DNA of 64,000 nucleotides from Brachionus koreanus. Its lineage: Eukaryota; Rotifera; Eurotatoria; Ploima; Brachionidae. Of the stretch, positions 22,852-37,358 are shown piece after piece. The stretch spans positions 1,462,413 to 1,526,412 of the forward strand of contig PJRA01000216.1 in NCBI GenBank assembly GCA_016987375.1. Direction: 5' to 3'. The notes beneath the pieces were generated by a model. It ran no database searches. It was not told the DNA's origin and saw nothing but the letters and a program-made list of their open reading frames with translations. The position numbers and the translations under genes are program-made. Each line of letters begins with the position of its first letter. Positions within the stretch are counted from its first letter, which is position 1.

Positions 22852-23481
22852 TTAACACTGGAAGCTTCTTTTAGTTTGAATATCATCCAATATTTTTTGA
22901 AGATCATCATTTTCAATTTTGTTTTCGAGACTAAAAATTTAAAAAAAAACAATAACTCTAAAAGATGTATTTTAGTTACCTTGGAATCAAAGCTTTTGCT
23001 TCTTCTGAATTTTCTGGACACAAGTTTGCCAAAGAGGCTATTTCAAATTTATGAAAATTAGTCTTTTGAACAAGCATACTAGAAATTTTTTTTTGATATT
23101 TAATTAGCTTTTTTTTTTAATAAAATACTTTCTGACAGCTATAATTGTTTCTTTATTCTTGAACCGACTAAATCGATCACAATATTCTAAAGTTTTCATA
23201 AAAACTTGCGGCAATTCTTTTTCTTCTTCAGATCTTTCGTTTTGAGCTCGTCTAAAAAATTCAAATACTTTATTATTCAAATATTTTACTTTTATAGAAA
23301 TAAAATGCCTATTTTCCATTAACATATGAACTTCTGATATTAAAAGCGTTTCAGCATTTTCAAATTCTAAAAATTGATTATTTTTAAAAATCTTTTTGAA
23401 CCTCAATTTGATTTTACCTTTGGGAAATTTTAATACCGAAGCATCTTCTTCTTGAGGCTTTTGATCTAGAATGTTGGCCAT
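22852..23481 (-). CDS. RNA polymerase II subunit RPB4 (POLR2D-like), 5 exons
   Basis: Small subunit that pairs with RPB7 to form the RNA polymerase II stalk, acting in initiation and mRNA export and decay. Exons are 23481-23418, 23366-23309, 23251-23129, 23078-22980 and 22930-22852, giving 140 residues (human 142). Conserved segments include [42 protein letters not shown] and [11 protein letters not shown]. The C-terminus runs [19 protein letters not shown], then [20 protein letters not shown], ending TKRSFQC. Introns are 51, 57, 50 and 49 bp. The first two are multiples of three with no stop codon, so the frame stays open if they are retained. The second appears to begin with GC rather than GT (AATAG/GCATTT); I see no GT donor giving the conserved join. 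Confidence 0.93.
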
Positions 23482-23587
23482 TATAATTATCTAAATTATT
23501 TAAAATATAATATAATCAAAATTTTTTGAATTTGTGAGGGACTATTAGACCCCTGACCAGCTTATAAAGCTTTATTAAAATTAAAAT

Positions 23588-24232
23588 TTATTTTCTAGTA
23601 AATTTTAGTATGAATAAATTTTCAATTCCAGCTCTACGATTCATAAATACATCCATTTTAAAACCCAAATTTGATAAAAAAATTTCAATATTATCAATAT
23701 TATTTTGCTTTAAAGCAACTAGATAAAATGCTCCGTTTTTAGTTAGAATTTTATTCAGTTGATTAAAGACACGATCCATTACATGGCGGCCGTCTGCGCC
23801 TCCGGCCCATGCTGCTTGTAATCCTCGAGAACCTAGTTCTTCTGATTCAGTAACTACATATGGAGGGTTAAATAATAAAACATCTACTTTATGTTTCAAT
23901 CTGTCCATTAGAGGTTCTATTAAATCACAGTTTATTACATTTACATCGTTATTATTTTTATAAGAAGTTAATTGTGTTGCCAAACATGCATCTTTGTTTA
24001 TATCTGCAGCGATGAAAAAGGTTTTTCTAGCATCCTTTAGATGTTTGGCCAAAAAATTTATGACCAGTCCTGAGCCCGGGCCGATTTCGACAACTATTTC
24101 TGGTTTCAAATTATTTAGAAAATTAATGTCTTTTTCTAAAGCGTCTAAAAATAAAAATGTGTCCTCCGATGGTTCATATATTTTCTCATAATCTTGATCG
24201 GTGAAATGAGAATAGTCTGGTGTAGAAAGCAT
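23588..24232 (-). CDS. HemK2/N6AMT1-type protein methyltransferase, single exon
   Basis: Class I S-adenosylmethionine methyltransferase of the eRF1 glutamine methyltransferase family (yeast Mtq2, human N6AMT1), normally active as a complex with TRMT112. The family methylates the GGQ glutamine of release factor eRF1. The 214-residue product matches the family length (human 214). Visible motifs are the N-terminal YEPSEDTFLFLDAL (19-32), the SAM-binding motif I VEIGPGSG (48-55), the acidic AADIN strand and the catalytic NPPYV (122-126). The TESEELGSRGLQAAWAGG loop is followed by GRHVMDR, both typical of this family. The C-terminus lies 106 bp upstream of the RPB4 start on the same strand. No introns are needed. 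Confidence 0.93.
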   Translation of the reverse strand: MLSTPDYSHFTDQDYEKIYEPSEDTFLFLDALEKDINFLNNLKPEIVVEIGPGSGLVINFLAKHLKDARKTFFIAADINKDACLATQLTSYKNNNDVNVINCDLIEPLMDRLKHKVDVLLFNPPYVVTESEELGSRGLQAAWAGGADGRHVMDRVFNQLNKILTKNGAFYLVALKQNNIDNIEIFLSNLGFKMDVFMNRRAGIENLFILKFTRK

Positions 24233-25336
24233 TTGAATAAAAATCTAAAATTTTCGAAAAAAAGAATAATAATCTCAAAGCTTTTTATATTCTTAATCGT
24301 ATAGCCTAATTAAATTAAGAAATGCACTTGATTAAATAACTTAACAAAATTTTTTATTTTTTTTCTTAACAAGGAGTGTGAACTTCGCCTCCTGCTGTTT
24401 TATATTAAAACAATCTTTTTTAAGAAACTTATAAATTAGTTCTTAATTGAGTTTAGACCCTATCTATCTAATAACGGTTTATTTCAAAAGCCTATTTAAT
24501 TTTTTATATTGAAATTTAGATTCTAAATTTCTGTATTAATAATCTCATCCATAAATATAATATCGACTAATTTTTTTTAAAATTTTTATTAACTCTAATC
24601 CTCCTCTCATGTGCCCTAATCAGTTTATTTTAAACAATTTTGACCAAAAGAAAACACAGATTAATTGATGTTTTTATCAATTTTTTTTTAAATTGTATTT
24701 TAAGTGATTATAATTTAACAAAATTGATTTTCGATATTTATTTGTATAGGTATTTATTTTAAAAGTTTAAAGCAAAATAAAAAATATTTATCTGTGTGAA
24801 ATTCTTCATCAAAAGTGTCTAGTATCCTTTAAGAGTAAATTTAATTGAAAAAAGCCAGAAAATTTTTTTCATCGAGCTTATAAACCTATTGATAAAACAC
24901 CTTGTAAAACTAAATAAACACTTTCATTAATTTTTGTTACCTTGCTTTTAATTCTTTAAAAGGAAAATTGGTTTTAAATTTATTATATTTTTTGGAAATA
25001 AAATTTAGCGCTATAAAACTTATTTTTTCTAAAATTTTTTTACTATTTTTTTACAAATTATTCAAACAATCATGTTTTTTATGAACTGATATCTAATGTC
25101 TTGGCGCCCATTTAAACCATTTTGAGAACTTCATATTAAAAAAAACAGTTACTATGTTTATTTAATTGTTTTACAAAAAAAAAAAAATTAACTCCTCCTA
25201 GCCTCAAATACAAATCTTTTAACCTGTCGAAGAATTTTTCTCCACTAAAACCATTGTAAAAAAAGTATTTTATAAATATATTTGTGAAAAATAAATCAAA
25301 AAGAAATAAATGATAAATTTTTTTTTTTATTTTAAA
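24233..25336. other. Intergenic
   Basis: About 1.1 kb between the N6AMT1-like start and the FPGS stop. It is AT-rich and I see no coding conservation, RNA gene or structured repeat. Confidence 0.5.
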
Positions 25337-27642
25337 TCAATCAATTTTGAAGTTTAGCACTTTTAATGTGAGACCAGCAAGATATAAACTTCCAGTTATA
25401 AGAACATTAATTTTTCCATCCTGGTTAAATGTTGTATAAATTGGATTTTGAGTCAGAGATTGTTCTATATCATGTTGTTTTAAATTTTTGAGTAAAAATT
25501 CATCTCTAGAATCGGTTAGCCAATTTAAACCTTCAAGGATATTGTCTACAATTATTGCATTTGGATTTAAAGTTTTTTTATTATTATTCGAATCAAATTT
25601 TTTTAATTCTTTGTAAAGATTGAGCAATTTTTCGTATTTTTCATCCGTATCAAATACAGAACTTGGCATTTTTCTAAATGTGTCTTTAAAATTTTTGAAA
25701 TTAAATTTTTTATTTTTTAAAACTTTCAAAACCTTATTCACCTTTATCCAAGTTCAATTTATCGGGATAAGCCTTTAGCCTAGAAAAAGCTACAGCATCA
25801 AAATGAAGTTTCTAAAAATTAAAATATGATATTTTTAAAATAATTAAAAAAAAAACTACGGCTAAAAGTTCCAAAAATTTGGATGGATCTCTATCTCCAG
25901 TGTAGTTAAAAAGCAAAACAGTCTTTTCGTTTGAGAAATTTTCATCTTTTTTTTTCAGCTCTAAAAACCAATCTAAAAACTGTTCAATACTCTCAACGGT
26001 ATGAGCTCCATCAATAAAATATTTGATTTTTCCATTTTCGGACTCGATTATTTGATTTCTGCCCGGCCATCTACATGAATTTAAACCTTAATTTATGCAA
26101 ATATGAAAAAAAATACCTTTGGTAATAATAACCTTTTTTTTAAACCTTTTTTTTGAACATCATCCAAAATTATATGATCCTTGAGAACTGGAATTCCATC
26201 TAAATTCGAATATGTATGCTCTTTAATCCACTCATGTTTATCAAAATTTTTTTCAGCTTTACAAAATTTTTAGTGAGAAATTTTTTTATTTTATAAATCT
26301 ACTTTTTGCTTTTATCCAATATTTTGAAATTTGCAGAGCTAACTGGCTATTCAAGTATTGCACTTTGCCATTTATTCCTAATTCAATATCATTTGCGTCT
26401 AAATCTTGATAACTATCTACACTATTTACAATGCAAACAGGTGCCTATTAAAAAATGCATCTTGAAAATTTAATCAACCTTTAGTCACAAATTATTACAT
26501 TTAATTCTTGGGAACGCTCTTTTATTACTTTAAGAGCTTGTTTAAATTGTTGATGTGCTACAAAACCAACACATGAGTTCTAAAAGCAAAGTTTAGTTGC
26601 CTTTTTTTTTCAATGTCAGTCAATTTACCTTCAAGATGCCTGATTTTTGCCATGCTATCTGTTCAATTGTATTTCCTAAAAGCGAACAATGGTCTAGACC
26701 CAAGGAAGTAATGCCACATGCAATTGGTTTTCTAGTTTAAACAATTAGTTTTTGCAGAAACAAAACTGTAAAATACTCTATAATATTAGTAAAGTCAAAT
26801 TGGCCTCCAATGCCTACTTCAATAATGGCAGCATCAACTTTTTCATGGTGAAATACATAAAAACTCATGCAGGTCAAAAATTGAAAATATGTCGGTTTTT
26901 CAAATTGATCATCTTTTGACTTGAATAATTATTTAAAAAATTTCTTGTTCTTAATTTTATTATGCCCAAAATTTACCCATTTTTCAATCAGTATGTCATA
27001 ACAGTGGCTAAAGTATTCATAAAATTTCGAATAAGAAAGGCTTTTTCCATTTATTTTAATTCTTTCTTTAACTTCAATCAAGTGTGGAGAGCTAAATAAT
27101 AAAAAAGTCAAAAATAAAATAAAATTTTTTTCTATCATCACGTAAAAAGTCCGGTTTTAAAGCCTGAATTTCTTAAAATAGATTCAGAAAAAGCACTGGT
27201 AGAGCCTTTTCCTTTGGTGCCTGTCATGTGAATCACATTTAAATTGTTTATATCCTCGTTCTAAACAAAAAGAAAAAAAACAAAGTTTAGAAAAATATAA
27301 TCTTGATTTTTTGAAAAATCAAACCGAGATTTTAAGTTTTTTGCACATTTTTTTTGTGCTGTTGATTCTAAGATCCATCAAGCTTGAAAAATCTTTTTGA
27401 TGAACAAGTTGAACGGCTTGTAATTCATTCAATTTTTCAATAGATTCCTAATGTTTATTTTCAAATTTGTTCGAAAACGCTATTTTTCAATTATTTACCT
27501 GATATTTGACGAAAATCTCGTCATTCAGTTGATTAGTATGGCCCATCTCGGGAGAAAATGAATAGAATTGCTTAAATTTAACACAAATAATTGGCGTTTT
27601 AAGAATTGATGAATTCACATTTTTATAAAAAAGCTTTAGCAT
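25337..27642 (-). CDS. Folylpolyglutamate synthase (FPGS-like), 12 exons
   Basis: Adds glutamates to folates, keeping them in the cell and making them better cofactors. Exons are 27642-27499, 27447-27325, 27260-27142, 27091-26977, 26919-26777, 26731-26629, 26579-26499, 26444-26303, 26256-26133, 26070-25860, 25811-25742 and 25683-25337, giving 573 residues (human 587). Motifs: P-loop MTGTKGKGSTS (101-111), TSPHLIEVKERI, the Mur-ligase segment AAIIEVGIGGQFDFTNII, CGITSLGLDHCSLLG, IAWQKSGILK, RWPGRNQ and FIDGAHT. The N-terminus from Met1 is basic and hydrophobic, like a mitochondrial presequence. An in-frame Met33 (MGHTNQLNDE) could start a cytosolic form, as is known for mammalian FPGS. Introns are 45-64 bp; two have GTT-type donors (27261-27324 and 26071-26132), chosen because they restore the conserved joins. 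Confidence 0.92.
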
Positions 27643-28385
27643 TTTGTTTTTAATTATTAAATTAGAAAAAAATTAAAATTTAGCTTTTAGATCATTTTTT
27701 TAGTTTAAAAGTGTAGCAATTTAAGCTCGTTTTATAAAATTAAAATTCACTTAGGTAGTCGAAATAAAAGTTATCAAAATATATTGCTTGAATTGAGCCC
27801 ATTAAGAATATTTTTTGTATTAGATAAAATTTGTTGTCCTTGATTTTAGACGTATTTTTCTTGTGAATTTAAACTTGTGTGAAATTTTTTATTAGCATAA
27901 TTTATAAAATTGGAAACCTGGCTAATATTAACCGTTCTAGAAAGGTCTTTTTTCAAATAAAATTTTGTTTAAAATCTTTCTTGAACAAATAATATTAAAT
28001 TTTAATTTGACCTTGACGATTTAGTCAAAAATATTTTTTCCAAACTTGTCAAAAATAATATTACTTTTTGAATTAATTTTTTATTTAAAAAAAAAAAAGA
28101 AGAAAATTGCTTATTTTGATTAATTTTTTGAAATGAAACGTCGATGTTTCAATAGTATGCACTTTCAAAAATAAACGCTAAAGTATCCTTACCAAATTTT
28201 AGTCTTTATCGCTTCAATTTTTTTTGAAAAACAAAATTAGAAAAAAAAAATAGAATTTAAATTTATTTCAAAATTTTGAAAATTAAAAAAAAAAAAAAAA
28301 AAAAAATTATTGTGGAATTATTGAGAAAATTTTTTCAAAATATTTAATACTTTTAACTCAAGATGTAAATAAAAAATATTTAGTT
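27643..28385. other. Intergenic
   Basis: About 740 bp between the FPGS start and the RUVBL1 stop, with long A runs near 28080-28320. I see no gene or structured element. Confidence 0.5.
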
Positions 28386-33103
<4,718 letters not shown>

Positions 33104-33862
33104 ATGAAAGTTTTTTTTATTTTTTTATCAACAAGTCTATTGGTTTTAGCCAAACCATTTCAGAAAGAACACTTAGAAAAGCAGTTTCTAGTAAATTACC
33201 TGAAAAATCATCCAAAAATTTACAATGATTTGATAAATTTAATGTCTCAGCATACAGAATTGAACAAGTTTATCAATTCAGAACATATTAAGAGCAACCA
33301 AATTGATTTCGATAATTTATTTAAATCTCAAGATTTAGAAAAAGAAATTATTCAATTTTTTAAAGAAAATGTTCACCGTATCAGCAAGCGTCAAATTGAT
33401 TTTAACAATTTTTTGGGTTCCTTCATGAATGTTCTGAATACATTTGGCCAAAATATTCAGATATCTTTGCAAAACAGCGTACAACAATTGATTAATAACA
33501 CAATAAATGACATTTTTAATCGAATTCAAAGTAGTATATTTGCCGGTCAACCTGCTGATTTAAGTGATATAATGTCAAATTTTATCAATAATTTAAAAAG
33601 AATATTAACAAATAATATATTACAAAGTGTAAATGACACTTTCAAGCAGCAGGCTTTAAGTACTTTGGATTTGCAATTTAATGAACTTAACAAACTAGTT
33701 GACAAGCTAAAGCAAGACTCAGTAGCCCCAATTGAATTTATCAATTTGCTGCACAATAGTTTGGATAATTTGCAAAAAAATTTAGCTGAGTTTTTGCCCA
33801 ATATTTCTGATTTGTTAATGTCTCAGCTTATTAAACTTTTAGACCAACTTTTAATAAAATAA
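33104..33862 (+). CDS. Small secreted protein, unknown family
   Basis: A single open frame of 252 codons. The N-terminus MKVFFIFLSTSLLVLA is a clear signal peptide, with likely cleavage after Ala16. A dibasic site (SKR, Lys95-Arg96) followed by Gln97 suggests a propeptide and a processed mature form of about 156 residues. There are no cysteines. The mature part is a series of amphipathic helices rich in Asn, Leu, Ile and Gln (QLINNTINDIFNRIQSSI), like helix-bundle lipid-binding or antimicrobial-type secreted proteins. I do not recognise a family. The start was chosen at 33104 because it gives the signal peptide; a longer overlapping frame from 32998 is in a different phase. Confidence 0.75.
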   Translation: MKVFFIFLSTSLLVLAKPFQKEHLEKQFLVNYLKNHPKIYNDLINLMSQHTELNKFINSEHIKSNQIDFDNLFKSQDLEKEIIQFFKENVHRISKRQIDFNNFLGSFMNVLNTFGQNIQISLQNSVQQLINNTINDIFNRIQSSIFAGQPADLSDIMSNFINNLKRILTNNILQSVNDTFKQQALSTLDLQFNELNKLVDKLKQDSVAPIEFINLLHNSLDNLQKNLAEFLPNISDLLMSQLIKLLDQLLIK

Positions 33863-34063
33863 TTTACTTTTTATTTAATTAATTTACATTTAGGAATTAG
33901 TCTGATTTTAAAATCTAATAAAAATATTTAAGTGACTTTAAATTCCAATTTTAAAAATATGACTTTATTCTTTCAATTAAACTTTTCAAACTATTATAAT
34001 CTAAAAATTACTTTGCAATGTTACATAAATCTAGAATAATCTAGACTAATTAGAATTATTCAT

Positions 34064-34071
34064 TATAAATA
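34064..34071 (+). promoter_or_regulatory. Possible TATA box of the first small Cys-rich gene
   Basis: TATAAATA lies 46 bp upstream of the ATG at 34117, a plausible distance for a short leader. Such octamers arise by chance in DNA this AT-rich. The support is that a paralog also has a TATA-like octamer at a similar distance. Confidence 0.3.
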
Positions 34072-34116
34072 CTTAAATATTTGAGAGAAAAAAATAAGAA
34101 TTTTTGAAAAATCAAA

Positions 34117-34236
34117 ATGTGTCGAAAAGTAAGCTGCATTAAATGCAACAAACCAACTTGGGTTGGGTGTGGACTTCATGTCGAAACTGCATTGGGAGAC
34201 GTTCCAGTTGAACAGCGATGTAAATGTCCTAGGTGA
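34117..34236 (+). CDS. Small Cys-rich protein, copy A (39 residues)
   Basis: A 39-codon gene starting MCRKVSCIKCNKPTWVGCGL and ending VEQRCKCPR. Its reality rests on two paralogs at 49057 and 49427 that keep the same pattern at different DNA sequence: M-C-x4-C-x2-C-x3-T-W-x-G-C-G-x-H-x-E-x2-L-x2-V-P-x4-R-C-K-C. Six cysteines and a histidine suggest a bound metal ion, probably zinc; this is inferred. I recall similarly shaped short proteins in fungi, plants and bacteria, but cannot name a function. This copy stops right after the RCKC motif, while the others run nine residues further with another cysteine. The sequence after CPR is AG/GTGAAG, so an intron there, with a longer C-terminus, is possible. 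Confidence 0.8.
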   Translation: MCRKVSCIKCNKPTWVGCGLHVETALGDVPVEQRCKCPR

Positions 34237-36161
34237 AGCAATTAGAATTTTTTAATTAAATCAAAGGAATTTATTTTGAAAATGAATAATTCTTATCTAA
34301 ATTATTTTAAAGAAAAAAATAAATTATCCTTTGAATGGATCCTTAAATTTTTAAAAATTTTAAATAAAATTTACTTAAAAACAAAATTAGTCAAGTTTAT
34401 CTTCTGTTTTATCATTACATTAGTCCAAATTTTCTAAATTTAGTTAACTTGAAATTGATAATTAATTATTAAATAAACCTATGCTCATTCATGCTGATAT
34501 AAAAAATGGCCTAATTAAATATAAGTTGATATAAAGATAGATGCTTGACTCAAACAAAGTCAACTATTTCAAGTATTAATTTAATTAATTCATTTTTTAG
34601 GCCTTGAAAGGATTAAATATTTATTTTCATGACTAATTATTGTTATCCTCATAAAGACGTATTTATTCGTTAGATTAGATTAGATACGATTATTTAAAGT
34701 TATACATTAAATAACGAAAATTAAATTAGAATACCACAATTTATTGTAGAAATGATGACAAATTTATATTGTTACAAATCATTCATTATCTGTAGAATAT
34801 GTTAATTTAAAGTATAAAAAATTTTCAAAATTTTTTTTGAATAAATAATTTTATTAGATTTAAATTGTGGTTATTTGAAACTAAAAGATTACTTGGAATT
34901 ATTTTCTAGAAAATCAGAAAGCCAAATGAAGAATTTTTAGTAATAAATTTAAAAGTGTCTTATTAATTTTTATTTCATTCAAATTCGAAGTGTCAAAAAT
35001 TTGTTTTATAAACAACCCTACTAAAAAATAATCAAAATGAATAATGATTTTTGAGTAAAAAACTTCACGAGTTGTACTTGGTGAAGGAATCATGAAACCT
35101 CAACTTGACTACGCAGAGCAGGTTTGGAATCCAATTATGAAAAGGGATGTGAGGCTGACAATTGAGTTAAAGAAAAGTAAGAAGAGATTTGATTAAAATG
35201 TTCAAAATGGTGAATTGAAAGAGTAATCTTGTGTATAGATCAGTAATCAAAGGACCGGATTTCAAGATGAAATAGCATGAGAGTTGAGAGAAAGGTGATA
35301 AAATAAAATTAGAAGAGTTTTACAGCTTCAGTGAGCGCTAGACAAGGTTGCAATTTTTGTCGTTTATTAAATAAAATTTAAGAAATAACATTGATCTACG
35401 TCGTAAAGAGCTAACATTAAAAGGCCGTTTGGAGGGGTCTTTTGAACCCCTTTTGTTAATTCTTTGTTTTGTTTATTTTTTAAAAATTATTTTTTCAATC
35501 ATATTTCGAATAAAAAATATTATAAAATTATTTAATTTTTATTACAAAATAATTTTATTTTCAATGAAAAAAGTAAAAATCGAGTAAAAAAAAAGGGTTA
35601 AAAAAAAGGGTTAAAAAATCTCTCCGACCTTTGAGTGTTAAAAGTTGTGATTAAAACAAATTGACTCGATCAAAAAAGAATCATCAGCTAAATATGAAAC
35701 AAATATTAAATATAAAATATGATTCAGAGTAGATAAGAAATATTTATTTTATTCTATTTGTTTTTAATTATTATTTTATTTTTTTTGAAATTCAAAAACA
35801 AAAAAAATTTTTTTGGTAGTTGTCTTAAGACTAAGATGTCGCTTATTGTTAAAGATTTCTTGAGGAGTGCATTCATTAAAGGAGATTAGATTACAAAAAC
35901 GAATGAATGCTATCTTTTCAATTTTCTTGTTAACTAGAAAAATAAAGAAATTTTATGAAAATAATGAAAATAATTATGCTAATATTCTTATTTAGACTTT
36001 GAGAATTTAGATTTAAATTAGTTGAAATTAATAATTTTTTATTAAATATTAAAATTAAAAAAACAACTGAATTAATTATTAAAAATATTTAAAATACATA
36101 GCAATTAAAAAATTTTTTTGAAAATAAAAATTATCATTTTATAAATTTTAAAACATTTTTA
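34237..36161. other. Intergenic
   Basis: About 1.9 kb of AT-rich sequence. Its only recognisable content is a dead reverse-transcriptase tail at about 35070-35350. A short hairpin (AGGGGT/ACCCCT, 35433-35451) and two copies of an A-run followed by GGGTT near 35590-35620 are too weak to interpret. Confidence 0.5.
35070..35350 (+). mobile_element. Decayed LINE reverse-transcriptase C-terminal fragment
   Basis: The plus strand reads IMKPQLDYAEQVWNPIMKRD, then VRLTIELKKSKKRF before a stop. This matches the post-catalytic region of LINE-like reverse transcriptases (RPxLEYAxxVWNPxxKKDI). Further pieces (EEFYSFSER) follow in broken frame. There is no intact ORF, endonuclease domain or tail repeat. 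Confidence 0.6.
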
Positions 36162-37358
36162 ATGATGGACGACTTGATTATTACATTACCTTGTGGTTTT
36201 ACAAGTAAATACAAGGAGATTTTTCAATATAAAAACGAATTTCCATGTCCATTCTGCAAAAATCACCTAATTACAAGTCAGGAATGTTTGAACATGACAA
36301 GAAATAAGGTATTGATAAAAGAGAAAAATTTTGAATTAATGAAGAAAAACTTCACTGATTGTTTACAAAGTTTTCAAATGACGAACCAGGATCCGAAAAG
36401 CTCTCTAAATGAAACTTATGAAAATTTAACAAATCAAATTGATATTCGACGAGAACAAGTAAAAGTAATAATTGCGAAAAAAATAGATGATTATTATGAG
36501 AATCTATTAAATATAATCGAAAATGAAAAAAGAGAAAAATTTAATGAATTTAAAGAGGAATTTGAACAAACATTGTCATTGGAACAAGATTTAATTAATC
36601 TAAATATTAATAATGTTACAGATTTAGATTATAAATTAGATGTAATTGATAACTATTGTGATAAAATTGACAAAGGAATTAAATTTTTAAAAGATGAAAA
36701 TATATTAAATTCAAACAATTGGGTTTTTAATGAAGGAAATGAAAATTTCGAAGTAGATGATATATTTGGAAATTTAGAATGGGAAGAAACTTCAGATAGT
36801 GAGAATAAAAGTGAAGCGAATTTGATTTTTTTGATTGAAAATTTTTCAAAAATTATAAATACTGAAATTTCAGAAACAAAATCGAGTTTATTCAAAGATA
36901 AAGATTTGGAATGGGAAATATTTATAAAAATAAACGAAAATATTTCATGTGGAAAAACATTAGGAATTTATTTAACTTGTATCAACGATTTTAATAATAT
37001 TTCTGTTAATGTTGAGGTGGAATTCAGAGTCCTTAATTTTTTCAAAAAAATAAAGGATGCTGTATCTAAAATTGAAAGTGTATTTGATAAGGACAATTCT
37101 ACATGGGGTTTTCATAATTTTTTGACAATTAATGAATTAATGAATCAAAATAGTGGATTTTATGACGAGAAAAAAGATTGTGTTACTCTTGAAATTAGAA
37201 TTTTAAGTGCTGAAATTTTTCATAAAAATACGAAACTTTTGATAAAAAATAAAGTTTGTGGAACAGTAAAATGGTATAATATAAAAAATTTAATTAAAAC
37301 AGAATATAATGATGAAGAAACTATTATAATTTTAATAATTTTCAATTTAGAAAAATAA
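36162..37358 (+). CDS. RING-like zinc-finger, coiled-coil and MATH-domain protein
   Basis: A single-exon gene of 398 residues. The N-terminus holds a reduced zinc-binding motif: CGF (Cys11), CPFC (Cys29, Cys32), His35 and Cys42, reminiscent of half a RING finger. Residues about 80-165 are a charged coiled coil (NIIENEKREKFNEFKEEFEQ). The C-terminal part (about 225-395) looks like a MATH/TRAF domain: LIENFSKI, a central LEWEIFIKIN strand, LGIYLTCIND, VEVEFRVLNF, STWGFHNFLTINEL, GFYDEKKDCVTLEIRIL. The order resembles TRAF or TRIM37-like ubiquitin ligases. The missing second half of the RING makes ligase activity doubtful, so an adaptor role is equally likely. The family call is by pattern. Codon use is as AT-rich as its surroundings. 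Confidence 0.7.
   Translation: MMDDLIITLPCGFTSKYKEIFQYKNEFPCPFCKNHLITSQECLNMTRNKVLIKEKNFELMKKNFTDCLQSFQMTNQDPKSSLNETYENLTNQIDIRREQVKVIIAKKIDDYYENLLNIIENEKREKFNEFKEEFEQTLSLEQDLINLNINNVTDLDYKLDVIDNYCDKIDKGIKFLKDENILNSNNWVFNEGNENFEVDDIFGNLEWEETSDSENKSEANLIFLIENFSKIINTEISETKSSLFKDKDLEWEIFIKINENISCGKTLGIYLTCINDFNNISVNVEVEFRVLNFFKKIKDAVSKIESVFDKDNSTWGFHNFLTINELMNQNSGFYDEKKDCVTLEIRILSAEIFHKNTKLLIKNKVCGTVKWYNIKNLIKTEYNDEETIIILIIFNLEK

Noticed and set aside
35433..35451. Hairpin AGGGGT...ACCCCT
   Set aside because: Only a 6-bp stem, single copy, with no gene nearby whose end it could mark.
35586..35620. Two A-run plus GGGTT units, telomere-like at first glance
   Set aside because: Only two copies and the wrong unit for an animal telomere; most likely slippage.
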